This document shows, one piece after another, positions 45,201 to 55,821 of a stretch of 64,000 nucleotides of DNA. Both the position numbers and the translations under genes were made by a program. Origin of the DNA: Timema cristinae (taxonomy: Eukaryota > Arthropoda > Insecta > Phasmatodea > Timematidae). The stretch covers positions 24,475,139-24,539,138 of the forward strand of contig JBCFYV010011135.1 of assembly GCA_039000515.1 (NCBI GenBank), written 5' to 3'. Numbering within the stretch: position 1 is the stretch's first letter; each line of letters opens with the position of its first letter. The notes beneath the pieces were generated by a model. The model did not search any database. It was not told the origin of the DNA and was given only the letters and a program-made list of their open reading frames with translations.

Positions 45201-46668
45201 TCTGCTTCAGAAGTAATAGCTACCCCCTCCCAACACAACCCTCTCCAGTCTAGTTGAGAGTCTCACCAGGAATGTGTATTTTACAACTAAACTCTTGTAT
45301 TCTGATGAATATAATATTGATTACAATATATCTGCTTCAGAAGTAATAGCTACCCTCCCAACACAACCCTCTCCAGTCTAGTTGTAGTCTCACCAGGAAT
45401 GTGTATTTTACAACTAAACTCTTATATTCTGCTGAATATAATATAATTACTAAATATCTGCTTCAGAAGTAATAGCTACACCTCTCCAGTCTAGTTGTAG
45501 TCTCACCAGGAATGTGTATTTTACAACTAAACTCTAGTATTCTGCTGAATATAATATTGATTTACAAATATCTGCCTCAGAAGTAATAGCTACCCCCTCC
45601 AAAGCAACCTCTCCAGCCTAGTTGCAGTCTCACCAGGAATGTGTATTTTACAACTAAACTCTTGTATTCTGCTGAATATAATATAGATTTACAAATATCT
45701 GCTTCAGAAGTAATAGCTACCCCCTCCCAACACAACCCTCTCCAGTCTAGTTGCAGTCTCACCAGGGATGTGTATTTACAACTAAACTCTAGTATTCTGC
45801 TGAATATAATATTAATATACTAATATCTGCTTCAGAAGTAATAGCTACCCCTCCCAACATAACCCTCTCCAGTCTAGTTGCAGTCTCACCAGGGATGTGT
45901 ATTTTACAACTAAACTCTAGTATTCTGCTGAATATAATATAGATTTACAAATATCTGCTTCAGAAGTAATAGCTACCCCCTCCCAACATAACCCTCTCCA
46001 GTCTAGTTGTAGTCTCACCAGGAATGTGTATTTTACAACTAAACTCTTGTATTCTGCTGAATATAATATTAATATACTAATATCTGCTTCAGAAGTAATA
46101 GCTACCCCCTCCCAACGCAACCCTCTCCAGCCTAGTTGCAGTCTCACCAGGATGTGTATTTTACAACTAAACTCTAGTATTCTGCTGAATATATAATATT
46201 AATATACTAATATCTGCTTCAGAAGTAATAGCTACCCCTCCCAACATAACCCTCTCCAGTCTAGTTGTAGTCTCACCAGGAATGTGTATTTTACAACTAA
46301 ACCCTTGTATTCTGCTGAATATAATATTAATATACTAATATCTGCTTCAGAAGTAATAGCTACCCCCTCCCAACACAACCCTCTCCAGCCTAGTTGCAGT
46401 CTCACCAGGAATGTGTATTTTACAACTAAACTCTTGAATTCTGCTGAATATAATATTAATATACTAATATCTGCTTCAGAAGTAATAGTTACCCCTCCCA
46501 ACACAACCCTCTCCAGTCTAGTTGCAGTCTCACCAGGGATGTGTATTTTACAACTAAACTCTAGTATTCTGCTGAATTTAATATTGATTTACAAATATCT
46601 GCTTCAGAAGTAATAGCTACCCTCTCCAGTCTAGTTGTAGTCTCACCAGGATGTGTATTTTACAACTA
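42246..46668. repeat. 129-bp satellite, about 34 copies
   Basis: The unit runs TATTCTGCTGAATATAATAT, then ATCTGCTTCAGAAGTAATAG, CTACCCCCTCCCAACACAAC, CAGTCTAGTTGCAGTCTCAC and GAATGTGTATTTTACAACTG. Two main variants alternate irregularly (TTGATTTACAAAT and TTAATATACTAAT). To about 43.7 kb the units are nearly all 129 bp (43 codons), which keeps one frame open on each strand for up to 281 codons. Beyond that, single-base indels and larger deletions are frequent. No start signal, splice site or protein family supports coding. Confidence 0.98.
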
Positions 46669-47016
46669 AAAATGCAAAGAGAATACAAAGTTCAGGGACT
46701 ACATTACCTTCTCATTTAGACAGCACTGTGGGCTGAGAAATAAATGTTTGAGCATCTTTGCATTCATACAATATCGAAACAACAACAACAACAACGAGAC
46801 TTATTCAACAAAATGGTATGAACACCAAAATGACAAAAAAACAACAAACTATGAAACAGCTTTGAATATGGCATAGAAAATGTATAAATAATCCAACCCT
46901 CTTTGCGTTCAATCCCCCATTCAATCTATTTTCTACTAACTTATCTAACAGTCTCTTAGTTATAATAGTTTTAGTACAGAAAGTGCTCTCCGTATATCTT
47001 GAGCAGTTACACTATG
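46669..47016. other. Unassigned sequence after the 129-bp array
   Basis: Contains a short CAA run at 46782-46795. No gene. Confidence 0.35.
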
Positions 47017-47024
47017 GTACAGCC

Positions 47025-47504
47025 CAAGGCCGTAGCCAGGGGGGTTAGGGGGGGGGTTCAAGCCCCTCAAATTTATGAACGAAATATATTTGGCTTTAAT
47101 TATGGTTCAAACAATATCAAAATTAAGATACAAATACAAATTAGGGGGCTGTGTTACCATAAAAAAACACTTCAGAGAGCTTCTAGAACTCTTTATCATC
47201 TATACAGTAGCCCCATGGCTTCTTTGGTGCTGACTTCTGACAGTCAACATTTAGGTATATACCTAAAATTTGACCGTCAGAAGTGAAAGATGCTAAACAC
47301 ATGTTTTTTACAGATCATATGGTTCGGCGTAGGGATACATAATTTGGTCTGGTAACTTTTCAAAGCTTTTAGCTGTCAGCTGTGAGCTGTCAGTCAGCAC
47401 CAAAGAAGCCATGGGGCTACTGTAATTTGTTCATGCTTCCAGCAATTGGGGTATGTGCCCAAAAACCCTCAACCCCCTGAAATTATGGGCTGGCTACGGC
47501 CTTG
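47025..47504. mobile_element. DNA element with CAAGGCCGTAGCCAG ends, hosting a TA-MITE
   Basis: Left CAAGGCCGTAGCCAGG and right CTGGCTACGGCCTTG are exact inverted repeats over 15 bp. TACAGC occurs beside both ends. The subterminal GTTCAAGCCCCTCAAATTTA and CCCTCAACCCCCTGAAATTA sit in corresponding positions. Non-coding. A second MITE sits at 47205-47422. Confidence 0.75.
47203..47424. mobile_element. TA-flanked hairpin MITE, copy 1
   Basis: Element 47205-47422, ends CAGTAGCCCCATGGCTTCTT and AAGAAGCCATGGGGCTACTG, flanked by TA on both sides. Its left arm lacks about 18 bp (GACTGACAGCTCACAGCT) found in copy 2. TA flanks suggest a Tc1/mariner-type transposase. Confidence 0.95.
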
Positions 47505-47574
47505 CCTACAGCTTATAAAATAGAGGCCATGGCAAAATCCGTTAATAGTTATACTTCATTCAATATAAACAGCG

Positions 47575-47700
47575 TGTACCTCACGTGGCCTTGACCTTAC
47601 CGTGGCGAATGCAGCGCCCCTGTAGGGTTCATCTGGTGAGGTCACACTCCGCCGGAAAGGTTTGTGACGGGGCGGAGCAGCTTGCATGTTGACCTCCGAA
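47575..47700. promoter_or_regulatory. GC-rich candidate regulatory segment
   Basis: Holds CACGTG (47582), TTGACCTT (47591), GCAGCGCCCCTGTAGGG (47611-47627, CTCF-like core in reverse), GAGGTCACAC (47638) and TGACCTCCG (47690), giving three AGGTCA-type nuclear receptor half-sites. Single copy in this window. Confidence 0.3.
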
Positions 47701-48063
47701 AAAAACAACAACGGTGAAATTTGTCTCGCACAAGAAAATGTTACCACTGTCTAGTAATAAACAAAAAACTGTGAAGAAAAAAAAACAAAACGAAATACTA
47801 TCTTCTTTCTATCTTGCACTACGAACATTTATTTTTTATTTTTACAAACGTCAAATATTTTTAAAACGTGTACACTACATCGTAAAAGCACTTTGTCGTA
47901 ACCGAACCACGTATCTACTAATAGCAACTCATATAGCTATCAGTAGGTGCATGATTAAAACAATATTTAAAAAACGTCTCCCATGAATCAATCAATAGAT
48001 ATTTGTCCTTCAATTCACCGTAACCGAAGTTTGAATACCGCACAGGTAAGATGCCATTTTAAT
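47701..48063. other. Unassigned sequence
   Basis: A 90-codon frame at 47714-47986 is Lys/Phe-rich and unconvincing. Confidence 0.3.
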
Positions 48064-48132
48064 CAGGGGTGGACAGACAGGTTTCAAGCGGCCCGGTGCG
48101 TCAAATATGATCGCCCTTAAGATATACATTCT

Positions 48133-48558
48133 TAAGTCCCATAAAGTGGGGATGTAAGGGACGAGACATAAGTCCAGTGATTTTTGCAGTTTTTTTTTAT
48201 AGCAAAACTTTTTTTTAGACAAAATAAATCAAATATTGCTTCAACAGAAACAAAAAGTTTAATTCAATCAAATGGTTACCTTATTGTTTGTTAGTTGTTG
48301 AATATCTGACAAAGAGCATAGCGACATTAGATGATAAACTTTTTAAATGAAGACAAAAAAAAAGTTGTCATTAAATTCCAGGACACCCCTAGACAGATAT
48401 TAATCAATAGTTGATATCAAAATGTGAATAAAATTAAACTCTTTGTTTCTACTGGAGCAATATTTGATTTATTATAACAAAAAAAAAGCGTATTTTATAT
48501 TTTTAAAAAAACTCGAAAATACTTACCTTTTCTAGCATCCCCTGAACTCCCACCTTAA
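48133..48558. mobile_element. TTAA-type palindromic MITE, copy f
   Basis: Left ATAAAGTGGGGATGTAAGGG, right CTTTTCTAGCATCCCCTGAA, then CTCCCACCTTAA. The core has TGTTTGTTAGTTGTTGAATA and the mirrored half with decay. Confidence 0.85.
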
Positions 48559-48611
48559 AACTGTGTAGATTGAATTAGCGAGATGAAATATGTATATTTT
48601 AATTATTAGAT

Positions 48612-48744
48612 TGAATGCCAGGCCACCACCGTGGTTCGGATTCCACGTTAAACTGTAGGTCCTTCATTTCATCTCACAATCACCCTACCATTACACATTA
48701 GCGTAAGTGCGTATAACCCGAACGGGTAGTAAGACGCGATGTGC

Positions 48745-48782
<38 letters not shown>

Positions 48783-48785
48783 GTA
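48612..48785 (+). repeat. 5'-truncated SINE-A
   Basis: Begins at GAATGCCAGGCCACCACC and continues to the intact tail CCCGAACGGGTAGTAAGACG plus AAT units, which run into ATT units (a small palindrome). Confidence 0.9.
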
Positions 48786-48996
48786 GTAAATTTAATTCCG
48801 AGGATATTCCAACCAAATTATCGAATAATACCACTTAAAACTACAGTTTCTACTTTCCAACTGACAGGAGCAAAAAGGATTCTAAATTTCTAAATTGATG
48901 TAGAATGGGTGGGAGTTTACATTTGAAATGGAGGATCGATTTTACAAATTTTACTAACAGCTACTTGTGTAGATTACAAAAGCTAATAAATGATTC

Positions 48997-49236
48997 TACA
49001 GTAGCCCCATGGCTTCTTTGGTGCTGACTGACAGCTCACAGCTGACTTCTGACAGTCAACATTTAGGTATATACCTAAATTATGACCATCAGAAGTGACA
49101 GCTGCTAAACACATGTTTTTGCAGATCTTATGGTTCGATGTAGGGATACATAATTTGTTCTGGTTAACTTTTTAAAGCTTTCAACTCTCAGCTGTGAGCT
49201 GTCAGTCAGCACCAAAGAAGCCATGGGACTACTGTA
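48997..49236. mobile_element. TA-flanked hairpin MITE, copy 2 (most complete)
   Basis: Element 48999-49234 with TA flanks. Arms of about 48 bp mirror each other: GGTGCTGACTGACAGCTCAC and GTGAGCTGTCAGTCAGCACC. A second palindrome (TTTAGGTATATACCTAAA) sits inside. Confidence 0.97.
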
Positions 49237-49504
49237 CATATGGCTTAAGAAATCGTTTATAAACAACAAGAGACGACAAACAGGACGGACATACATTTAA
49301 TGACATAGTATATCCGCATAAATGATGCATTCTGAGTACTCTAAGAATCGCTCACTGAAACCTTTTATTAAAATTAAATTTTTAAAAAACGACAATCAAT
49401 TAGAAGTGAGTGAATAGTCTTATTTTTAGTTTTAAAGTCGTTGCGACGATCGAAATTGAATCGACCCACCGTGGGCTATCACTCGTCGGTCCTGTCCACC
49501 CCTG

Positions 49505-50279
49505 CATTTGGTTCGAAGCCACCTCTCGTTCGGGAGATCTCAGACGCTAATGACACAGACAGCATACACTACTTTGTCCTAATATTTTCGGAAATTAAAA
49601 AAAAAGTGAGGTGATTTTAGTAAAAAAATATATATATATTAAGATTCGGCTCTTGAACCACGGACACTTGTTCACACACACACACACACGTCTTATCCTT
49701 CCCCCCACTCGATGATTACCTCATGACAGTGACACGCACCGCACACCCCAACACGTGTCGAACACTTCAAAGCGACTGGAGAACACACGTACTTCCACCC
49801 TCGACTTTGCGACTGGCCGACTACCGATTGACTGCCTGCCTTGAGTAGAAGATTTTCTCTCTCTCTCTCTTTCTCGTTCTTCGGGGCCTTTCGACAGACC
49901 TCGTCTGACGGCCCCGGAAGCCTTTCAATACCTTCTCTCCTCACCTCTTCCTCAACCATCAGAGCAGAACCGACAAACAACACACCGTCCGTTGAAAAAC
50001 TTTACATCGAGACGTCACCAGACAAACGAATATAAACTGAATAATCTTTATTAGTAAGGAATCTTTCCACCAGGATCGGTAGTGTCTAATCAAACCCTAA
50101 CAAATGTTCACCTGACTGTCACTTTTCTTGTTTTATCTCTGATGCTATCTCCTCCTAAGCCTATAGGTGTACCTTGAAGGAAAGGATGAATAGAATGTAT
50201 TGTAATCCCCTTTCCATCTCGGGCATATGTTAGGACTAGAGCTATCTAGCGGTGAGATATGTAACTAAAATTTAAGTTT
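49505..50279. other. Mostly single-copy sequence
   Basis: Microsatellites at 49628-49639 (TA) and 49672-49688 (CA), and a TCTC run at 49856-49872. The frames 49693-49983 and 49841-50035 overlap on opposite strands, and neither shows a known domain. Confidence 0.35.
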
Positions 50280-50536
50280 TTTTTTTTTTAGCACAGCATC
50301 TTACTACCCGTTCGGATTATACGTCTCTGTACTAAATATACTAATGGGCTAAGGATTAGAAAGGCTTAATTTAGAGGAAATGCACCCGCACTTGCGTGCA
50401 GGAAATAGAGAAACATTTAGGAAAACAAAACCACTCCCAGTGCACCCGACAAGGATCAAATCCCGATCTCCCCGTGATCGACCAGTCTAGTCTACTGCGA
50501 GAGTAGCACTTTTGACCTTGCGGCCAACGAAGCAGG
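50280..50536 (-). repeat. SINE-C copy with poly-A tail
   Basis: T-run then TTAGCACAGCATCTTACTAC. The head ends GCGGCCAACGAAGC. Full length, moderately diverged. Confidence 0.9.
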
Positions 50537-50569
50537 TATTTAAGTATCGATTATCTGTAAGGACTGTAT

Positions 50570-50772
50570 TTTTTTAAGCACCACCCTACAACCCATTCGA
50601 GTTAATGGGAAAATATTAGTGGAAATGTGTGCTAATGTTCTCAAAGAGGAGTGAAAAAGAAATTAAGGAAAAACCATCTACAATATACCTGGGTGGATAG
50701 CGAACCCCGACCTCCAATTCACCGAAAAACTAGTTTAAAAATAGACTGCGTGCTTACCGATGTGGGTCACTG
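50570..50772 (-). repeat. SINE-C relative, strongly diverged
   Basis: T-run, AAGCACCACCCTACAACCCA, GAAAAACCATC and TAGCGAACCCCGACCTCC follow the SINE-C order. The sequence resembles the copy at 54.67 kb more than other copies (CGAACCCCGACCTCC in both), hinting at a subfamily. Confidence 0.6.
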
Positions 50773-50825
50773 ATTTGTTCTATTATTATAGACATTACAA
50801 CGCACCTTTTCAAAATTGCACTCAC

Positions 50826-51072
50826 GCGCTTCGGTTACGGCAGGGTCAAACGCGCTAACCTCGCAGTAGACTATACTGTCAATGACGGGAAGATTCGAGG
50901 TTCAAATCTCGGTTGGGTGTATTGAGGGAGATTTTTCCAAAATTGTTTTCCACTCTCCCTCCACGCAATTGAGGGTACACTTCCTCTAAATATATCCTTC
51001 ATAAGCCCTAAAAATATCAACGTAATTAATACATAAACGTATAACTTGAACGGGTAAGCAGTGCTAAAAAAC
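50826..51072 (+). repeat. SINE-C copy, full length
   Basis: CGCTTCGGTTACGGCAGGGT, box B GGTTCAAATCTCGG, and the tail ATAACTTGAACGGGTAAGCA ending GTGCTAAAAAAC. Confidence 0.9.
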
Positions 51073-51097
51073 TCAACTTTATAAACACATGTAATTC

Positions 51098-51178
51098 ATC
51101 ACACAACTTACAAACTAGCTTAACTCAAACCTACTCAACCAGCTTAATTGTTTAGAATCTATATATTTACTAACTGGG
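51098..51178. repeat. Single unit of the ~88-bp dispersed tandem family
   Basis: ACAACTTACAAACTAGCTTA and TATATATTTACTAACTGG match units at 20.4 and 59.5 kb. Confidence 0.6.
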
Positions 51179-51396
51179 GCGGATATTATTAGCAAACCTC
51201 TTCAACAGCCATCCAGAATAGAACCAAAGTCCTTTTAGCCATTTCTTATATAAAAAAATAAAGATTTTATAACCGCGACGCCAGTTTTAGAACAACAGAT
51301 TTTCGCGACCCACCCACAGTGGATATATCATCTCTGAGGGAACTGTATGGCTACTACTGAGAAACAACGGTGTCATTCTATCGTTTTTTCGTGATC

Positions 51397-51687
51397 AATC
51401 TTCTCACTTCTGTGCTGGAGTCCGGGGTTCAATCCTCGGTCCCGGCACAGATTTATCTGATTACCAAACCCTTCCTTCACCTCTGACAAGACGTGTATTA
51501 ATCATAACTTGTGAATGTGTGGAATGCCAGGCCTCCACCGTGGTTCGGATTCCACGTTAAACTGTAGGTCCTTCATTTCATCTCACAATCACCCTACCAT
51601 TACATATTAGCGTAAGTGGGTATAACCCGAACGGGTAGTAAGACGCGGTGCTAATAATAATATTAACAATAATAATAATCTTCCCAC
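51397..51687 (+). repeat. 5'-truncated SINE-A with TSD
   Basis: Insertion 51408-51676 from TTCTGTGCTGGAGTCCGGGG to the tail. The flanks AATCTTCTCAC and AATCTTCCCAC differ at one base. Confidence 0.9.
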
Positions 51688-51848
51688 AAATATTATTATT
51701 ATATTATTAGCACCGCGTCTTACTACCCGTTCGGGCTATACGTACTTACGCTAATGTGTAATGGTAGGGTGATTGTGAGATCAAATGAAGGACCTACAGT
51801 TTAACGTGGAATCCGAACTACGGTGGAGGCCTAGCATTCCCACAAATA
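51681..51848 (-). repeat. 5'-truncated SINE-A with 12-bp TSD
   Basis: Insertion 51693-51836, flanked by TTCCCACAAATA at 51681-51692 and 51837-51848. It overlaps the right TSD of the previous SINE-A and lies in the opposite orientation. It breaks at GAGGCCTAGCA. Confidence 0.95.
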
Positions 51849-52023
51849 AAATACATGTTTGGCAACGCTGGTTGGTCGAGATTGACAGTAGCTCTTTAGC
51901 CCAGCACACCACCTTCAGACATAACTGAGAGCGAGGAGATTTGACAACAGTTAACTGTGAGACAGCGGGAAATAAAGCTTTTCTCCGTGTGCTGTAGTTC
52001 CGCTTCAACGGTGAAGATGGGAG

Positions 52024-52255
52024 TACAGTAGCCCCGTGGCTTCTTTGGTGCTGACTGACAGCTCACAGCTGACGGCTGACACTCAACATTTAGGTATATA
52101 CCTAAATTTTTACTGTCAGAAGTGACAGCTGCTAAACAAATGTTTTTGCAGATCATTTGGTTCGGCGTAGGGATATATAATTTGGCCTGGTAACTTTTCA
52201 AAGCCGTCGGCTGTGAACTGTCAGTCAGCACCAAAGAAGCCATGGGGCTACTGTA
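52024..52255. mobile_element. TA-flanked hairpin MITE, copy 3
   Basis: Element 52026-52253, flanked by TA. Same arms as copy 2, with the second arm slightly shortened (CCGTCGGCTGTGAACTGTCA). Confidence 0.97.
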
Positions 52256-52437
52256 GTTTTAATATACCTTAGGGGTGCGGGAGAGTGGAACGGTTGTGGG
52301 TTGGGAATGGGGGGGAATAAAATGTTCTATTTTTTTTACTCTCGTATTTTTACTTTTTTCCCCCCATCCTCAAAAGATTTTTTTTTATTTTCAAATATTC
52401 ACAAAACAAAACCCCACACATTTCATATAATTTTCCG

Positions 52438-52492
52438 CGACCCACCAAATATCGGCCCGCGAGGCACATTTTGGGAACCACTCTGACCACTT
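52438..52492 (-). mobile_element. Single hAT-like terminus
   Basis: Read in reverse, CAGAGTGGTTCCCAAAATGT then GCCTCGCGGGCCGATATTTG and GTCGCGG, words typical of many hAT ends. No matching second end found, so a relic. Confidence 0.5.
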
Positions 52493-52800
52493 CTATCGCC
52501 GTGTGCAGGAACCGCCGCGCTAAAAGTAGACGCGAGTAAACTTGTAACTAACCGCGCGAAAACAACATACGCAGGAACTGAAATAAACCTTTGGTGTAAG
52601 GGGGGGGCATAGAAACGACTAGGGAGAGAAAGATACCGTCTTCGAGGCGAGGAAAGGGCAAAAAGGTAAATATTTCCAGAAATGTTCGGCCGTGAATGAG
52701 AGAGTGAGAGAAAGAGAAATACTCCCGTGACGCGTTTTAACCGTATGGGTGGGAATCCAGAGATGACGATCGTCACGTAAACCAACATTCCAGAACATTT
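52493..52800. other. GC-richer unassigned sequence
   Basis: A minus frame over 52423-52788 includes the hAT-like terminus and is Arg/Ser-rich without domains; not claimed. Confidence 0.3.
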
Positions 52801-52802
52801 TT

Positions 52803-53084
52803 TTTTTCAACACCGCGTTTTACTAACCGTTCAGGTATTCCACACCTAAGCTAATGTGTAAATGGTAGGATGATTGTGAGATGAAATGGAGAACCTACAG
52901 TTTAACGTGGGATCCGAACCACGGTGGAGGCCTGGCATTCCACACATTCACAAGTTGTGACTAATACACGTCTTGTCAGAGGTGAAGGAAGGGTTTGGTA
53001 ATCAGATAAATCTCTGCCGGGACCGAGGATTGAACCCCGGACCACCAGCACAGAAGTCTGACAACTTACCCCTAGACCAGATTA
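52803..53084 (-). repeat. SINE-A copy, box A region lost
   Basis: Tail CAACACCGCGTTTTACTAAC after a T-run, body intact to CCTTGG-type box B, breaking at CCCCTAGACCAGATTAT. The poly-T start differs from the usual ATT tail. Confidence 0.9.
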
Positions 53085-53273
53085 TCTACTATTTATTTAA
53101 TCTGAGTGCCTAATAGATATGCTTCCAAAACCATTACACATTTTTACTATTAATATGTTCTCTGTATTTTTGTTCGTGTGTGTTATCTCATAGCTAGTGT
53201 GGTTGAATGGTACTCTTCACTCTTATAAGCTACTTGTGACGGTATTTATTTATTTATATATTTATTTAGCGCT

Positions 53274-53462
53274 ATGGCCGATTCAACCTTTTTTCCGTCC
53301 ACATTTAGCGGGGATACGGATGAGTCGTTTGAAGACCGACTCTTTACTTTCGAGTTCTTGGCCGCAGCTAACGGGTGGAAGGAGGAATCGCGTACTTTAT
53401 TTTTGAGACTATCTCTTACTGGGTCAGCGCAAAACGTCTACCGTTCTCTCGTAGATAGAGAC
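53274..53462 (+). pseudogene. LTR-retrotransposon gag, N-terminal fragment
   Basis: The frame from ATG 53274 encodes about 63 residues. It includes FSGDTDESFEDRLFTFEFLA, then NGWKEESRTLF and LTGSAQNVYRSL. The pattern Phe-x-Gly...Phe...Ala-x-x-x-Gly-Trp...Leu...Leu-x-Gly-x-Ala resembles the start of Ty3/gypsy-type gag. It is cut at 53462 by an unrelated DNA element and does not obviously resume after 54284. No LTR, protease or reverse transcriptase is seen nearby. Confidence 0.6.
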
Positions 53463-54284
53463 AGTGGCGGCTTGTAACTAAAATTAGTGGGGGTACCGCT
53501 CCAGAAAAGGTTTAACCTATGTTATAAAATTGTGTAAAAAAAAAAAAAACATGCATAAAAAGAAAATTTATTCAGGAACTTGATACAATCTTAACAAAAA
53601 ATAAAACATGTTTTACTTACTTTAACTTAAATTGTTACAGTTCAAGCTTGATCTATTCATTTAAAAATGAAATCTATTCTTCTTGTTTTAATTTGCGCAA
53701 CAAGTTCAATAATTTCCTCCTTGAATTCTGGATGACAATTGAGGAAATGTTTCTCCATTGAAAGTACTGCAAGTGCATTTAGTCTTTCTCTTAAATAAAA
53801 GAACCGAAAAAATGAATAAAATAAAATAGCTGGAAGCAGAATAATAATCTAATTCTACATTCTTCTACACTTTATCACATTCAAGAATATGGTACACGGT
53901 TTTTAAGCACAACACACGCCGAGTAAAAAAACTTCCTTCAACCATCACGCCAGAGCCGGCACTGCGAGAGTAACAGTGCTCTCTCTCTACCTGGCAGTCC
54001 TACCTTCCTCCCCACCTTCTCCTATGTGCGCATGCGCACAACAGTCAAACACCACGTCGTTGGCACTGTGAAGCGCACAGTTCCATACAAAGATGTTTGT
54101 ATATTTTTCATAAACTGGGGGATGGCTACTGAAGTACTGACATTAAGCTTAAGGAATATATATTGTACTACAAAAATAAAGAGAGAATTAAAGAAAAAAA
54201 GACTCATATTAAATGTTATCGATAATATCAAGTGGAAATAGGGGGTGCTGCAGTTTCGCAGTGCCTATACACAAGCCGCCATTG
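53462..54284. mobile_element. ~820-bp DNA element, copy 2
   Basis: Ends CAGTGGCGGCTTGTAACTAA and CACAAGCCGCCATTG. Internally it matches the 21.7-kb copy base by base over long stretches, with a few indels. It contains the palindrome TGTGCGCATGCGCACA near 54025. No TSD is clear. Confidence 0.85.
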
Positions 54285-54365
54285 GTCTATAAGCTATTGT
54301 GTTTTAATATTAAACTGTGAGTTTTGAATAAGGGAGGGACTAGTGTAGCTGACTGCAAACAAGCA

Positions 54366-54490
54366 GAAAAACCATCTCAGGAAAATCAACCTCTGTACAC
54401 CCGAACGAGATTCGAACCTTAATCTCCCTATCATCAGCAGTCTAGTCTACCGCAAGAGCAGCGCTTTAGACCACGCGGCCACCGAAGCGG
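54366..54490 (-). repeat. SINE-C head half
   Basis: GAAAAACCATC to GCGGCCACCGAAGCGGGTG. Box B appears as GAGATTCGAACC reversed. The 3' half is missing. Confidence 0.85.
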
Positions 54491-54671
54491 GTGTCAAAAG
54501 TCATCATAATTGTATTTGAGATCCTTTGAAATTTTATCTCTAAAATATCATAGAATTCGAAGGATTTGAAGGACGAAGACGAATAGATTCGACCAGTCTA
54601 TCTCTAGGATTATGTACTTTGGAATGAAAGAATGAATGGAGATAAAGTAATTATTAAATTTACAATCTAAT

Positions 54672-54912
54672 TGGTGTGTCACCACGTCTTACTACCCGTT
54701 CGGATCGTAAGAATATGATTTAATTACACTAGTTGTCAAGGTTGGGGAAGGTGTAATTTAGAGAAAATATATCAACAATTGTGTCGTGGGAGGGAGATTG
54801 GAAAATCATAATGGCAAAACACGCTTTATGTACCCCATTGAGATTCGAACCCCGACCTCCGATTCATTAGTAAACTAGACTATTACAAGAGTGATGTCGT
54901 GGACCGCGTACA
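54672..54912 (-). repeat. SINE-C relative, diverged
   Basis: CACCACGTCTTACTACCCGT, GTGGGAGGGAGATTGGAAAA and GATTCGAACCCCGACCTCC. It shares the CCCCGACCTCC variant with the copy at 50.6 kb. Confidence 0.75.
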
Positions 54913-55771
54913 TAAAGAGAGCAACTGGTGACGGAAACGCAACGGAAACGCAACGGAAACTCAACGGCAACTGGAGTTGCTATTACAGAGCACACAGCGC
55001 TAAGGCCCTTGGCCCTGTCGAGTGAAAGTCTAAAATCTATTTTGTGGGATGGTGGGCGGGAGGGTTAAAGGCGTGGCGTAGCTTCACAACCTACCAAAGT
55101 ATCCTTCCGCGCCAACAAGAACAGATGGATCATGGAAACCGTAGATGATGCTAGCTACCGGACAGGTCTTGTGGGAGAAATCATACGTTTGGAAATATCA
55201 GTTTTCTCGAGAACCAGTTAAATTTTCATGTTAATATTTTCAACAGCCATTCTAAGATAATGTATCGATGTTTATTCATTGTTACATTTTCTTATTTTAT
55301 TTATTAAGAAGCCGGCAGTTTTTTTATTAAAATATGGTCAATTTTATTTATAAGTGATCACTGTTAAAATTATAGAAAAGATGTGTATATAAAAAGTATA
55401 ACTTAATCAACATGCTTCTATTCTTGAACAACCTGTTTCTGAAAAGAAAATTGCAAAACAATAAAAATTCTTGAAAACAACAGTTTTTTTCCCATGGCTC
55501 TGAATTTCCACGCCAAATGAAAGGGCCCTCAAATGTTTATGTTGATACTGGGTCAACTCGAAGGTGACGCGACTGACGAGTGACGACGTGGCTACTAGAG
55601 TTGCTACAGTCACATGTTGTAAACTCGTCACCCAGTTTCCTCAGTTGCCGACAGTATTTTGTTTTGATGGAGCTAATATTTTCCAATTATGGCATCAGAA
55701 CAACAAAGAAAACTAAAACATCAAGTTCACGCAGTTTATTGAAAACTACCCAGCTGATATCGGTTCTCGCC

Positions 55772-55776
55772 AATTG

Positions 55777-55821
<45 letters not shown>

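Larger units (their letters stand above)
48064..49504. mobile_element. hAT-like element with three nested insertions
   Basis: Left CAGGGGTGGACAGACAGG with subterminal GCGGCCCGGTGCGTC, right CCTGTCCACCCCTG. CATTT lies beside both ends, so the original 8-bp TSD has diverged. Inside are a TTAA-MITE, a truncated SINE-A and a TA-MITE. Confidence 0.65.

Noticed and set aside
52423..52788. 121-codon minus frame
   Set aside because: Includes a hAT-like terminus and low-complexity Arg/Ser stretches; no family resemblance.
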